DNA of 64,000 nt from Chloroflexota bacterium (lineage in GTDB: Bacteria; Chloroflexota; Anaerolineae; Anaerolineales; Anaerolineaceae), in NCBI GenBank assembly GCA_029548365.1, contig JAKPNN010000030.1, positions 1 through 64,000 on the forward strand, given 5' to 3'. The notes below the pieces were generated by a model, which saw only the letters and a program-made list of their open reading frames with translations, did not search any database and had not been told where the DNA came from. Positions 35,693 through 45,200 of this stretch are shown in pieces (the first letter of the stretch is position 1; every line of letters begins with the position of its first letter). A program made the translations under genes and the position numbers.

Positions 35693-38143
35693 ATGTCTGA
35701 AATTGGTAGCGTTCAACATGTGGATATCGACAATGAAATGCGCGAGGCTTACCTCGATTATGCGATGAGTGTCATCGTCGCCCGCGCACTGCCGGATGTC
35801 AGGGACGGTCTCAAGCCTGTGCACCGCAGAATTCTCTACGCCATGCGCGATATGGGCATCCGTGCCTCTACCTCGCACAAAAAATCCGCTCGAATTGTCG
35901 GCGAAGTCCTCGGCAAATACCATCCCCACGGTGATATGGCGGTTTATGATGCCATGGCTCGCATGGCTCAGGATTTTTCTTTACGTTACCCTCTGGTCGA
36001 TGGCCAGGGTAATTTCGGTTCCATTGATGGCGACTCCCCCGCAGCCATGCGGTATACCGAAGCACGCCTGACAAAGATGGCTGAAGAACTGTTGATCGAC
36101 CTCGAAAAAGAGACCGTCAACTTTGTCGAAAACTTTGATGGCTCCTTGCAGGAGCCCGAGGTGCTGCCGGCTCGGCTTCCCAACCTGTTGTTAAATGGGT
36201 CTTCTGGCATTGCCGTGGGTATGGCAACCAACGTCCCACCGCATAACCTGCTGGAACTTGTGGACGCACTCAATTACCTGATTGATCATTACGATGACAT
36301 GGACGAAGTCAGCGTCGAAGATTTAATGCAATTCCTGCCAGGCCCTGACTTTCCTACCGGCGGCGTCATCGTGGGCAATGAGGGCATCCGCCAGGCGTAT
36401 AGCACCGGGCGCGGGCGCATTGTGATGCGCGGTACTGCCGCCATCGAAGAGCCTACCAGCGGTCGTTATACCATCAAGATTACCGAGATCCCCTACCAAC
36501 TCAACAAAACCACGCTGATTGAGCGCATTGCCGAACTCGTCCGTGAAGGTCGCCTGGATTCTATCTCCGACATGCGCGACGAATCCGATCGAAATGGCAT
36601 GCGGATCGTGATCGAGCTGAAGCGAAACTCCCAGCCCAAACGGGTGCTTAACCAGCTTTACAAATACACACCCCTGCAATCGACCTTTGGCGCACAAATC
36701 CTGGCGCTGATCGATGGCGAGCCCCGCTTACTAACCCTGAAGCGTGCCCTGCAAGCTTACCTGGAACATCGCCAGGAAGTGATCACCCGCCGCTCGGAAT
36801 ATGAGCTTAATAAGGCAAAACACCGGGCGCACATCCTGGATGGCTTGTTGATTGCTCTGGCTAACCTCGATGACGTAATCCAAACCATTCGCGAATCTGA
36901 AGATGCCGATGTCGCCAAAGAGCGCTTGATGACACGCTTCAACCTTTCGGAAATTCAATCTCAGGCAATTCTCGATATGCAATTACGCCGGCTTGCCGCC
37001 CTGGAACGTCAGAAGATCATGGATGAGCACAAAGAGGTCATGAGCCTGATCGCCTACCTGGAGGACTTGCTGGCCAATCCCAAGAAGATCCTCGATATCA
37101 TCAGCGCCGATTTGGATGAGATTGCGAAAAACTATGGCGATGCGCGCCGCACACTGATTGCGCCCGACGCCACCAGCGACCTTTCTGAAGAATCCCTGGT
37201 CAAAAAGGAAGAGGTCTTTGTCAGCATCACTCAAAAAGGTTACGTCAAACGCGTGTCAGAAGACACCTACCGCTCCCAGGCGCGCGGCGGTCGGGGTGTG
37301 ATCGGGCAATCCATGCGAGCTGAGGACGAAGTGAAGTTCTTCCTGCGTTGCCACACCCTGAGCACATTGCTGTTTTTCTCTGATAAAGGCAAGGTCTATT
37401 CTGAAAAAGTCTGGCAGCTCCCTGAAGAGAGCCGCACCGGCCGGGGTATCGCGATCTATAACATCATTAACATTGGCGCTAACGAAATAATTACCGCTGT
37501 CGTGCCGGTGGTAAGTTTTGACACAGCAGCCTTCTGCACCATGGCCACCCTGCAAGGTCGGGTCAAGCGGGTTGAATTATCTCAGTTCAAGGCCGTGCGC
37601 CCCTCCGGCTTGATCGCCATCTCACTGGAAGATGACGACCAGTTGGGCTGGGTTAACCTGACCAGCGGAAAAGACGAGCTGATCTTTGTCACCCGTGATG
37701 GGTCTGCTTTACGCTATTCTGAAACAGAAATACGTGTAATGGGTCGAACCGCCATGGGCGTGATCGGCATCCGCATGCGCCCCGGGGATGCCATGGCAGA
37801 TCTGGAAGTGATTGAGCCAGACGGCTATCTGCTGGTTGTGACTGAAAAAGGCTTTGGCAAGCGCACGCCATTGAAAGAATACTCACCCAAAGGGCGCGGT
37901 ACGATGGGGATCGCCACCATTGATAAACATGCTCACAAAATTGTTGGGAAAATCGCCGAAGCCCGCGTCGTCAAAGAAAAGGACGATATCTCTATCATCT
38001 CCAGTCATGGGATCGTGATTCGCTTTGCGGTCGCAGATATTTCCATTCAGGGTCGAGCGACCCGCGGAGTCAAGGTCATGCAACTGGAAGAAGGTGACAC
38101 TGTTGCCGCGCTGGCGCGTATTCCCGACTTGACCTCCGAATAA
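35693..38143 (+). CDS. gyrA: DNA gyrase subunit A
   Basis: An 816-residue type IIA topoisomerase subunit that breaks and rejoins DNA for negative supercoiling with GyrB. The catalytic Tyr is in AAMRYTEAR (Tyr 121). A GyrA-box-like motif QARGGRG near residue 529 favours GyrA over ParC, and six C-terminal beta-pinwheel blades can be made out. In the quinolone region the sequence is [10 protein letters not shown]: Met 82 stands where E. coli has Ser 83, while the Asp equivalent to Asp 87 is kept. AAGGA precedes ATG 35693. gyrB is not in the window. Confidence 0.95.
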   Translation: MSEIGSVQHVDIDNEMREAYLDYAMSVIVARALPDVRDGLKPVHRRILYAMRDMGIRASTSHKKSARIVGEVLGKYHPHGDMAVYDAMARMAQDFSLRYPLVDGQGNFGSIDGDSPAAMRYTEARLTKMAEELLIDLEKETVNFVENFDGSLQEPEVLPARLPNLLLNGSSGIAVGMATNVPPHNLLELVDALNYLIDHYDDMDEVSVEDLMQFLPGPDFPTGGVIVGNEGIRQAYSTGRGRIVMRGTAAIEEPTSGRYTIKITEIPYQLNKTTLIERIAELVREGRLDSISDMRDESDRNGMRIVIELKRNSQPKRVLNQLYKYTPLQSTFGAQILALIDGEPRLLTLKRALQAYLEHRQEVITRRSEYELNKAKHRAHILDGLLIALANLDDVIQTIRESEDADVAKERLMTRFNLSEIQSQAILDMQLRRLAALERQKIMDEHKEVMSLIAYLEDLLANPKKILDIISADLDEIAKNYGDARRTLIAPDATSDLSEESLVKKEEVFVSITQKGYVKRVSEDTYRSQARGGRGVIGQSMRAEDEVKFFLRCHTLSTLLFFSDKGKVYSEKVWQLPEESRTGRGIAIYNIINIGANEIITAVVPVVSFDTAAFCTMATLQGRVKRVELSQFKAVRPSGLIAISLEDDDQLGWVNLTSGKDELIFVTRDGSALRYSETEIRVMGRTAMGVIGIRMRPGDAMADLEVIEPDGYLLVVTEKGFGKRTPLKEYSPKGRGTMGIATIDKHAHKIVGKIAEARVVKEKDDISIISSHGIVIRFAVADISIQGRATRGVKVMQLEEGDTVAALARIPDLTSE

Positions 38144-38150
38144 TAAACAA

Positions 38151-38192
38151 ACACCCCGCACGCTTTAATCGGCTTGCGGGATGTTTTCTTTT
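38151..38192 (+). terminator. Terminator of gyrA
   Basis: Arms 38151-38163 and 38172-38184 pair with two mismatches, GC-rich at the centre, then TTTCTTTT. It lies between the convergent gyrA and birA genes. Confidence 0.8.
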
Positions 38193-38204
38193 AATCAGCC
38201 GTGA

Positions 38205-38984
38205 TTAATCATTTCGCATAATGATCTCGCCGGTCAGCACTTCGAATTTGCTGCCGCTCTGGGTCTCAACCGAAAGCCGTCCGTCTGACGTGATCCCCAT
38301 GATCCGCACCCTTTGCGGCTGTTCACCTGGCATCTGAAATCTGACCCATTCATCCCGCCAGGATAAATACTGGTTGCAAGCCACAACAAACGCGTCCTCC
38401 GCCAGTATGTTCCGATAGTTCCGCAACCCGTGCACAATCTGAGCAAGCAGTAGCCAGCGATCTACCGGCCTTTCCAGGGCGGATTGGATGTCAATCGCCG
38501 GGTAACGCAATTTCTCTGTCGGCGGAACCGACCCAAAGGACACATTGACCCCCAGACCAATCACCACAGCTTCCAGTTGATCAGCCAGCCAGCTCGATTC
38601 AACCAGCACGCCTCCCACCTTGGCGCCAGACAGCAAAACATCGTTAGGCCATTTTAACGACGCCTTTAACCCCAGACCTTCCAGCGCATTAATCAACCCC
38701 AATCCACCCAGGGCAGCCAGGCGGGCATAATTTGCGATCTCGTCGGGTGAAAGCCTGAAAACCAGGCTGAACGCCAGGGCGCAACCCGGCTCGGTGACCC
38801 AATGCCGGCCAGCCCGCCCCCTACCGGCAGTTTGGGCATCAGCCACCACCAGGGCCCAATCGGGCGCCCCCTGTTTAGCCCAATTTAAAGCCATATCATT
38901 GGTGGATCCCACCACCGGGAAATAACGCCAGGCAGAGACATCCATCTGATCCAGATAACTTCCGATAGCATCAAAAGGGGTCAT
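38205..38984 (-). CDS. birA: Biotin-[acetyl-CoA-carboxylase] ligase
   Basis: A 259-residue group I biotin protein ligase, which activates biotin as biotinyl-AMP and attaches it to carboxylase carrier domains. The biotin/ATP loop is GRGRAGRHW and the second motif KWPNDVLL; the C-terminal SH3-like domain follows. There is no N-terminal helix-turn-helix, so it is not a repressor. ATG 38984 puts STND about 27 residues in, as usual; a TTG 18 codons upstream lacks a ribosome site. It follows the HAD gene by 87 bases in the same direction. Confidence 0.9.
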   Translation of the reverse strand: MTPFDAIGSYLDQMDVSAWRYFPVVGSTNDMALNWAKQGAPDWALVVADAQTAGRGRAGRHWVTEPGCALAFSLVFRLSPDEIANYARLAALGGLGLINALEGLGLKASLKWPNDVLLSGAKVGGVLVESSWLADQLEAVVIGLGVNVSFGSVPPTEKLRYPAIDIQSALERPVDRWLLLAQIVHGLRNYRNILAEDAFVVACNQYLSWRDEWVRFQMPGEQPQRVRIMGITSDGRLSVETQSGSKFEVLTGEIIMRND

Positions 38985-39071
38985 ACGATGTTCTCTTAGA
39001 GCCTTCACAACGATCACCGGGGCGCCAGGAACCAACAAAATCGGTGTGTTCCGTTCGGCTAAGAATTGTTT

Positions 39072-39878
39072 TCATCCTTCCAGGGCTTTTTTCAGCAACC
39101 CGGTCATCTCGGCAATATCGGCTGCGAGGATATCGGGTTGATATTCCGAGCGGGCCAGGTCTTCAACCTGGGTCTCGCCGCTCAGCACCAATGCCGTGGT
39201 CATTCCCCAGCGACCCAGCGCAATATCGGTATACAATCGGTCGCCAACCATGCAGTGTTCCTCAACTGCAAAACCGGTTTTCTGCACCAGGGCATCAACA
39301 ATGGGACGGTTGGGTTTGCCGATGATCACATCCGGTCGCCTACCGGTTGAGGTCGCCACGAGCTCGATCATCGAACCGACGTCCGGTTTGAACCCGTCTT
39401 CCGTGGGGCAGTTGATATCCGGATGGGTGGCAATATAGGGCTTTCCAGCTGTCACCAGGTCACACAATTTCCACAACTTGTCATAGGTCAGCGTTGTATC
39501 AAAACCCAGCACAGCCACATCCGGGTCGTTATCCGTCAGCTTGAAGCCGTTTCGCTCAAATTCTGTCATTAAAGCCGGCGTCCCAACCACATATAACGCA
39601 GCATGCGCAAAATGCCGATGTAAATAAATGGCAGTCGCCTCACCAGAGGTGAAAATCTGTTCCTGCGGCACATCCAGTCCCAAACGGGTGAATTTCTCAG
39701 CATATTCAACCTGCGAACGGGAGGAATTATTGGTCAAAAAATAATAAGGGATTCCATTTTCATTTAATAAATCAAGCCAACCCTGTGCGCCCGGTAATAG
39801 CTGATTTCCCAGGTAAATGGTGCCATCCATATCCATTAAAAAGCAGCGAATATGGCGTAATTTTTCGATTGGTTCCAT
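39072..39878 (-). CDS. HAD-IIA family phosphatase (NagD-like)
   Basis: A 268-residue haloacid dehalogenase-fold phosphatase. Motif I is FLMDMDGTIY (nucleophile Asp 15), motif II LTNNSS, and motifs III/IV IGKPNRP with MVGDRLYTDI. The C2 cap inserted between motifs II and III is of the NagD/p-nitrophenyl phosphatase type, so substrates may be sugar phosphates, nucleotides or 2-phosphoglycolate. It lies upstream of birA in the same direction and may be cotranscribed. Confidence 0.9.
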   Translation of the reverse strand: MEPIEKLRHIRCFLMDMDGTIYLGNQLLPGAQGWLDLLNENGIPYYFLTNNSSRSQVEYAEKFTRLGLDVPQEQIFTSGEATAIYLHRHFAHAALYVVGTPALMTEFERNGFKLTDNDPDVAVLGFDTTLTYDKLWKLCDLVTAGKPYIATHPDINCPTEDGFKPDVGSMIELVATSTGRRPDVIIGKPNRPIVDALVQKTGFAVEEHCMVGDRLYTDIALGRWGMTTALVLSGETQVEDLARSEYQPDILAADIAEMTGLLKKALEG

Positions 39879-40121
39879 TGGTCCGTATCCTGTAATGCCA
39901 TCATCAATTTTTCACAAATATAATCATAGCCCGACTTGCCTTTTTTTGGGGATAAATTATCCAGAATCTGGGTTGAAAAACCCTGCTGGGAATGACTGTG
40001 CTGATCAAAACACGAAAATAATTGATCAAACCTGAAGCTGAATCATAGAAACCTGTCTTCAAATCGGCTATAATAATTCAACAAACCGTTAAGAAGTTGT
40101 TAAACCCTGAAAGGTAGAGAG

Positions 40122-41114
40122 ATGAAACCCATTTCATTAACCGGCATCAAGCCCACCGGAAAACCCCATATCGGAAACTACCTGGGTATGTACCGCCCAG
40201 CGCTTAACCTGATGAAAACGTACCAGGGCATTTACTTTGTTGCCGATTACCACGCTCTGACCATCATGCACGACCCGGAAACACTGCGGGAACTGGTTTA
40301 CGAGGTGGCAGCGGGCTGGTTAGCCCTGGGACTCGACCCGGATGAAGCCATCTTCTTCCGCCAATCTGATGTTCCCGAGATCCCCGAGTTAACCTGGGTC
40401 CTGTCTTGTTTCACTTCGAAAGGTTTGCTCAACCGCGCCCATGCCTATAAAGCTGCAGTGGATGAGAACCTGTCCCTGAGCAGGGATCCTGATGAGGGCG
40501 TCAACGCCGGTCTGTACAACTATCCCGTCTTGATGGCTGCGGATATCCTCCTGTACGGCTCTGATGTGGTCCCGGTCGGACTGGATCAAAAACAGCACAT
40601 CGAGATCACCCGTGACATTGCAGAAGCCTTCAACCGGACCTACGGGCCGGTACTCAAGGTTCCAGAGGGCATCATCCAGGAAAACGTGATGAAAGTGCCC
40701 GGCATCGACGGTCAAAAGATGAGCAAGAGCTACAACAACACCATCCCGATCTTCGCACCTGAAAAAGAAGTCCGCAAGCAGGTGATGCGCATCGTCACCG
40801 ATAGCAAGCGCCCCGAAGATCCCAAAAATCCGCAGGACAACACCCTGTTTACCCTGTTGAGTTTCTTTGCCAGCCCCGAACGCCTGGAGGAAATCCGCCA
40901 GCTTTATGTGCACGGCGGCGCTGCTTACGGTGATCTCAAGAAGGAATTAGCCAATCTGATCCTGGCGCATTTCGCTGACGCACGCCAGAGTTTTGCTGAC
41001 CTGATTAACAATCGCGGCTATATTGACGATGTCCTGGCTCAGGGCGCTCAAAAAGCGCGCAGTATGGGGCAGCCGTACCTCGCTGCCGTCCGCAAGGCGA
41101 CAGGGATCGATTAA
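40122..41114 (+). CDS. trpS: Tryptophan-tRNA ligase
   Basis: A 330-residue class I synthetase charging tRNA-Trp. The HIGH-like motif is PHIGN (15-19) and the KMSKS motif is present exactly (near 199-203). The length and the LDQKQHIEITRDIA segment that binds ATP are typical. GAAAGG precedes ATG 40122. No T-box precedes it, unlike pheS and thrS. A terminator follows. Its substrate tRNA-Trp(CCA) is encoded in the window at 61.8 kb. Confidence 0.96.
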   Translation: MKPISLTGIKPTGKPHIGNYLGMYRPALNLMKTYQGIYFVADYHALTIMHDPETLRELVYEVAAGWLALGLDPDEAIFFRQSDVPEIPELTWVLSCFTSKGLLNRAHAYKAAVDENLSLSRDPDEGVNAGLYNYPVLMAADILLYGSDVVPVGLDQKQHIEITRDIAEAFNRTYGPVLKVPEGIIQENVMKVPGIDGQKMSKSYNNTIPIFAPEKEVRKQVMRIVTDSKRPEDPKNPQDNTLFTLLSFFASPERLEEIRQLYVHGGAAYGDLKKELANLILAHFADARQSFADLINNRGYIDDVLAQGAQKARSMGQPYLAAVRKATGID

Positions 41115-41143
41115 AATTAGCAGACAAGAATTCAAGAAAAATT

Positions 41144-41180
41144 AACCGGTGGCTGGGTAACCCGACTGCCGGTTTTTTTT
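41144..41180 (+). terminator. Terminator of trpS
   Basis: Arms AACCGG (41144-41149) and CCGGTT (41169-41174) close a larger loop containing GGGT/ACCC, followed by a run of eight T. Confidence 0.75.
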
Positions 41181-41632
41181 ATGGCTTTTTCAGTGCGCTC
41201 ATCCACTGAGATCAAGTTAACTTTCTTCGCAACGGTGACATCCACTACCTCCCCCTACATGGAGAGCGGTAATCCGCCCTGGTTTCAGATCACATCGTGA
41301 AAGACTTGAAACCAGCATTAACAAACTTTGGCGCCTAAGGATGCCTGAAAACGCCTCTTCTATCAATATCATTGACAATTTTCGATAGGAGAAGGGCGAC
41401 CCTTTGGTAACATTATCTTTTGACTTAACAGAAGCAATCTCGCAAACAGCATAACAATTGCCCGCAGGTGGAAAACCTTGCTATAATATCAAAGCAGGAA
41501 AATTTAACCAAGCCCTGGCCTCTGCCGATTGAGACCATCTCCAGAAATCCAGGTAAGCCTCAGGGCGCAACTTTGTGGTCAAACCGTGCATGACATGGGT
41601 TTGAACAGACACAAGCATGAAAGGCAGGCAGG
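41181..41632. other. Intergenic region with promoter and structured leader
   Basis: No gene is seen in these 452 bases. A promoter, TTGCCC (41458-41463), 18 bases, TATAAT (41482-41487), would give a leader of about 140 bases to the hydrolase gene. Within it GCCCTG (41512-41517) pairs with CAGGGC (41561-41566) around smaller helices. It matches no riboswitch I can name. Confidence 0.4.
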
Positions 41633-42481
41633 ATGACACTAACATGGAATCAAGGCGATATCCACGCCAACGGTATTAATATTCATTATTATCGCACGGG
41701 CGGAAACAAACCCCAGGTGGTGCTCAACCATGGCGCCATGGATGACGGCTTGTGTTGGACCCGGGTTGCAAAAGCTTTAGAAGACGATTATGACGTGATG
41801 ATGCTCGATGCCCGCGGTCACGGGCATTCAGATAACGGTCAGGGCGATTATTCATCTCGCAGCCGGGCGGAGGATTTAGCCGGTGTGATCAGGGCTTTAG
41901 GGCTGGATCGGCCTGTTATAGGCGGGCATTCCATGGGAGCGGAAACTGCATTAACCATGGCAGGGCTGTATCCTGAACTGACAAGGGGGGTCTTTCTTGA
42001 AGACCCGCCCATCTTCCTGCCCGATCAACCAATTTTCGGCGGTGACCTGACCGGGAAGGGAAAGGACCCCTTCAAATATATGATGGTTTTCATGCGATTC
42101 ATCCGAATGATGCCGCTTCCTGTCGGCGTCTCGATCGGGCGGCGGATGTTTACGGGTTACCATGAAGACGAAATCCTGCCCTGGGTCAATTCAAAAAGAA
42201 GCCTCAGTAAAGATTTGCTTGCCAGCCTTTTCACCATCTTAGACTTAAGCGGCGGCATCCCAATTGAACTCCTATCCAGCATTGACTCACCCATACTGCT
42301 GATCATGGGTGACCGAGAGGCTGGCGCAATCGTCTCTCAGGAGGTAGCCGAGGCAGTGAAAGCCGCCGCCAGAGATGTGCGCCTTTGTCACCTGTCCGGC
42401 GCCAGCCATGACATTCGCCGCACCCGGTTTGAAGCTTATATCCAGGCCCTGCGCAAGTTTTTATCCGAGATCTACACCTGA
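41633..42481 (+). CDS. Alpha/beta hydrolase
   Basis: A 282-residue serine hydrolase of the alpha/beta fold. The oxyanion region LNHGAMDDG, the DARGHGHSD segment, the nucleophile elbow GGHSMGAE (Ser 100) and the late SGASHDIRR with the catalytic His are all present; the acid is probably in LIMGDREAG. No signal peptide is visible, so a cytosolic esterase or epoxide-type hydrolase is likely. GGCAGG precedes ATG 41633. It stands before the GH3 gene but about 80 bases apart. Confidence 0.85.
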   Translation: MTLTWNQGDIHANGINIHYYRTGGNKPQVVLNHGAMDDGLCWTRVAKALEDDYDVMMLDARGHGHSDNGQGDYSSRSRAEDLAGVIRALGLDRPVIGGHSMGAETALTMAGLYPELTRGVFLEDPPIFLPDQPIFGGDLTGKGKDPFKYMMVFMRFIRMMPLPVGVSIGRRMFTGYHEDEILPWVNSKRSLSKDLLASLFTILDLSGGIPIELLSSIDSPILLIMGDREAGAIVSQEVAEAVKAAARDVRLCHLSGASHDIRRTRFEAYIQALRKFLSEIYT

Positions 42482-42560
42482 GCCGGAATTCGTGTAATAA
42501 ATTATGAATGTGTCAATGAAAATTCGTTTGATCACGATTTAGAAATTTAAGGAGCTGATT

Positions 42561-44996
42561 ATGCCCAACATCCAACAACTGATTGCTGAGATGACCTTAG
42601 AGGAAAAAGCCTCGCTGTGCTCGGGGCTGAACCTGTGGTATACAAAGCCTGTTGAACGCCTGGGGATTCCCTCGATCATGGTCACTGACGGCCCTCACGG
42701 CTTACGCAAACAGGTCGAAGTCAATGATATGGGCGGCCTGTCAGATAGCTACCCGGCGACCTGCTTTCCAACCGCGTCAGCGCTGGCGGCGACCTGGGAT
42801 CGCGAACTGGTGCAACAGGTAGGCGTTGCCTTAGGCGAAGAATGCCGCCAGGAGCGCGTGTCTGTACTCCTCGGTCCAGGAGCCAACATCAAGCGCTCTC
42901 CCCTGTGCGGACGCAACTTTGAATATTTCTCTGAAGATCCCTTTCTTTCAGGTGAAATCGCCAGGAGCCATATTCTCGGTGTTCAAAGCCAGGGAGTCGG
43001 GACTTCGCTGAAGCACTTTGCCACCAACAACCAGGAGTATCGCCGCATGACCATTGACGCGGTCATCGACACGCGTGCCCTGCACGAAATCTACCTGGCC
43101 GGGTTTGAAATTGCCGTTCGTGAAACGCAACCCTGGACCATCATGGGCGCTTACAACCGGCTGAATGGAACCTATTGCTGCGAAAACCCGCTGCTCTTGA
43201 ACGAGATCCTCAGAGAAAGATGGGGGTTTCAGGGCATTGTCATCACCGATTGGGGCGCAATGAATACGCGCGTAACGGCGCTTAAATCCGGATTGGAACT
43301 GGAAATGCCCGGTCCGGCTGATGCCAATGATACCCGTATTGTTGAAGCCGTTCGCAGCGCTGAACTGGATATTTCAGTACTGGACCAGGCTGCAGAACGT
43401 ATCCTGGAGATGGTGTATAAAGCCCAACCTGTGCTTGCTGAAGATGCCCGCTTTGACCAGGATGCCCACCATACCCTGGCTCGCCGGGTGGCTGCAGAAG
43501 GCTCGGTGCTGCTTAAGAATGCAGGCGAAATCCTTCCGCTGGAAAAAACAGCCCGGATTGCGCTGTTAGGAGGCTTTTCCAAACATCCCCGCTACCAAGG
43601 CGCGGGCAGTTCGTTGATCAACCCTTTGCGGCTCGATAACCTGCATGATGAGATGGTCAGAATTGCCGGTCCGGAAAACATCGCATATGCGCCCGGCTAT
43701 CCAGGGCAGGGGTTGATCTTTGATGCGGATCTGCTGAATGAAGCGGTTCACCTGGCGCAAACTGCTGATGTCGTTGTCGTCCACGTCGGCTTGCCAGACA
43801 CCTTCGAAGTTGAAGGAATGGATCGAGATCACCTCAAGCTGCCAGAAAGTCATAACCGGTTGGTGGAAGCGATATGTGCTGTTCACGATAAAGTAGTGGT
43901 CGTGCTCAGCAACGGCGCCCCCGTGGAAATGCCCTGGGTCGACCAGGTTGAAGCCGTCCTGGAAGGCTACCTGGGCGGTCAGGCGGGGGGCGGCGGTCTG
44001 GCTGATGTTCTTTATGGTCTTGTCAACCCGAGCGGTAAATTAGCCGAGACCTTCCCCCTTCGGTTGGAAGATCTTCCCTGCCATGCATACTTCCCGGGCG
44101 GACCGAAAACCGTGGAATATCGCGAAAGCCTGTTTGTCGGTTACCGCTTTTTCGAAACGGTTGACAAACCCGTCCTGTTCCCCTTCGGGCATGGTCTGAG
44201 CTATACCACCTTTGCCTATGAAGACCTGCGCCTCAGCCATTCAACACTGACCGACCAGGAGACCCTGACCGTCCGCTTGACCTTGCGCAATACAGGCGCC
44301 AGGGCAGGCAAAGAGGTCGTCCAGGTTTACATCAACCCCGAATCGCCAACCGCGTTTCGCCCTAAAATGGAATTAAAGGGCTTTGAAAAGGTCGCTCTGC
44401 AACCCGGGGAATCCAGGGAAGTGAGCATCACCCTCGGTCGTCGCGCCTTTGCCCACTTCAGCACCGCCCTCAACGATTGGCAGGTTGAACCCGGAAACTA
44501 CCGTATCCTGGTGGGCTCCTCTTCACGCGATATACATTTGGAAGGCGCAGTTCAGTTGACCGCCACACAAACGCCGGTTTCGATCCCGGAACGTGATCGT
44601 GTGCCCGCATACGTTAACTTCCCTTCTGATGCACACATTGCCCGGGCTGATTTTGAAGCGCTGTTGGGACGCCCCACACCCAACAACACCATCAGTGAAC
44701 GTGAACCAGCCACAATCAATACCCCCCTGGCGGATTTACAACACTCCTTTATCGCCAGGCAGTTGAAGAAAATCGTTCAAAAAGAAATCGAAACCATGTC
44801 TGAGGACAATCCCGATAGCCCCAATACGCTGATGGTCAGTGCCATGATGTTGGATGCCCCCTTGCGCACAATTTTGATGTTTGGCGGCGATAAGCTGAAT
44901 CAAACGATGATGGATGGCTTGATATTGATGATCAACCGCCGTTTCATCAAAGGTCTGATTAAACTGGTTCAAGGACAAAAACAACTTAAATCCTGA
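42561..44996 (+). CDS. Glycoside hydrolase family 3 (beta-glucosidase type)
   Basis: An 811-residue GH3 enzyme that removes terminal beta-linked sugars by a retaining mechanism. The order is the TIM-barrel domain (residues 1 to about 270, with KHFATNNQEYRR and the nucleophile Asp in VITDWGAM near 230), the alpha/beta sandwich (about 310-510) and a fibronectin-like domain (about 580-670). About 130 C-terminal residues beyond it are of unknown role. No signal peptide, so it acts in the cytosol on imported oligosaccharides. The start ATG 42561 has AAGGAG about 8 bases before it. Confidence 0.93.
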   Translation: MPNIQQLIAEMTLEEKASLCSGLNLWYTKPVERLGIPSIMVTDGPHGLRKQVEVNDMGGLSDSYPATCFPTASALAATWDRELVQQVGVALGEECRQERVSVLLGPGANIKRSPLCGRNFEYFSEDPFLSGEIARSHILGVQSQGVGTSLKHFATNNQEYRRMTIDAVIDTRALHEIYLAGFEIAVRETQPWTIMGAYNRLNGTYCCENPLLLNEILRERWGFQGIVITDWGAMNTRVTALKSGLELEMPGPADANDTRIVEAVRSAELDISVLDQAAERILEMVYKAQPVLAEDARFDQDAHHTLARRVAAEGSVLLKNAGEILPLEKTARIALLGGFSKHPRYQGAGSSLINPLRLDNLHDEMVRIAGPENIAYAPGYPGQGLIFDADLLNEAVHLAQTADVVVVHVGLPDTFEVEGMDRDHLKLPESHNRLVEAICAVHDKVVVVLSNGAPVEMPWVDQVEAVLEGYLGGQAGGGGLADVLYGLVNPSGKLAETFPLRLEDLPCHAYFPGGPKTVEYRESLFVGYRFFETVDKPVLFPFGHGLSYTTFAYEDLRLSHSTLTDQETLTVRLTLRNTGARAGKEVVQVYINPESPTAFRPKMELKGFEKVALQPGESREVSITLGRRAFAHFSTALNDWQVEPGNYRILVGSSSRDIHLEGAVQLTATQTPVSIPERDRVPAYVNFPSDAHIARADFEALLGRPTPNNTISEREPATINTPLADLQHSFIARQLKKIVQKEIETMSEDNPDSPNTLMVSAMMLDAPLRTILMFGGDKLNQTMMDGLILMINRRFIKGLIKLVQGQKQLKS

Positions 44997-45200
44997 AGGG
45001 ATTGTTTATAAACGTTAACCAAAGCCGGTCAATGCACCGATAAGGAAGGATTTCTTCGCTGGTCAAAGTGCTTACGCCAGCGTTGATAAATCAAAATTCA
45101 GCTTAATCCTGGTACAGGTCGCAGCGATCAGGCCTGGCGTTCCAGGCGTTGACTGCGATGATATAATTCCTGTCTAAACCGGCGGATCTTTAAAAAAATT

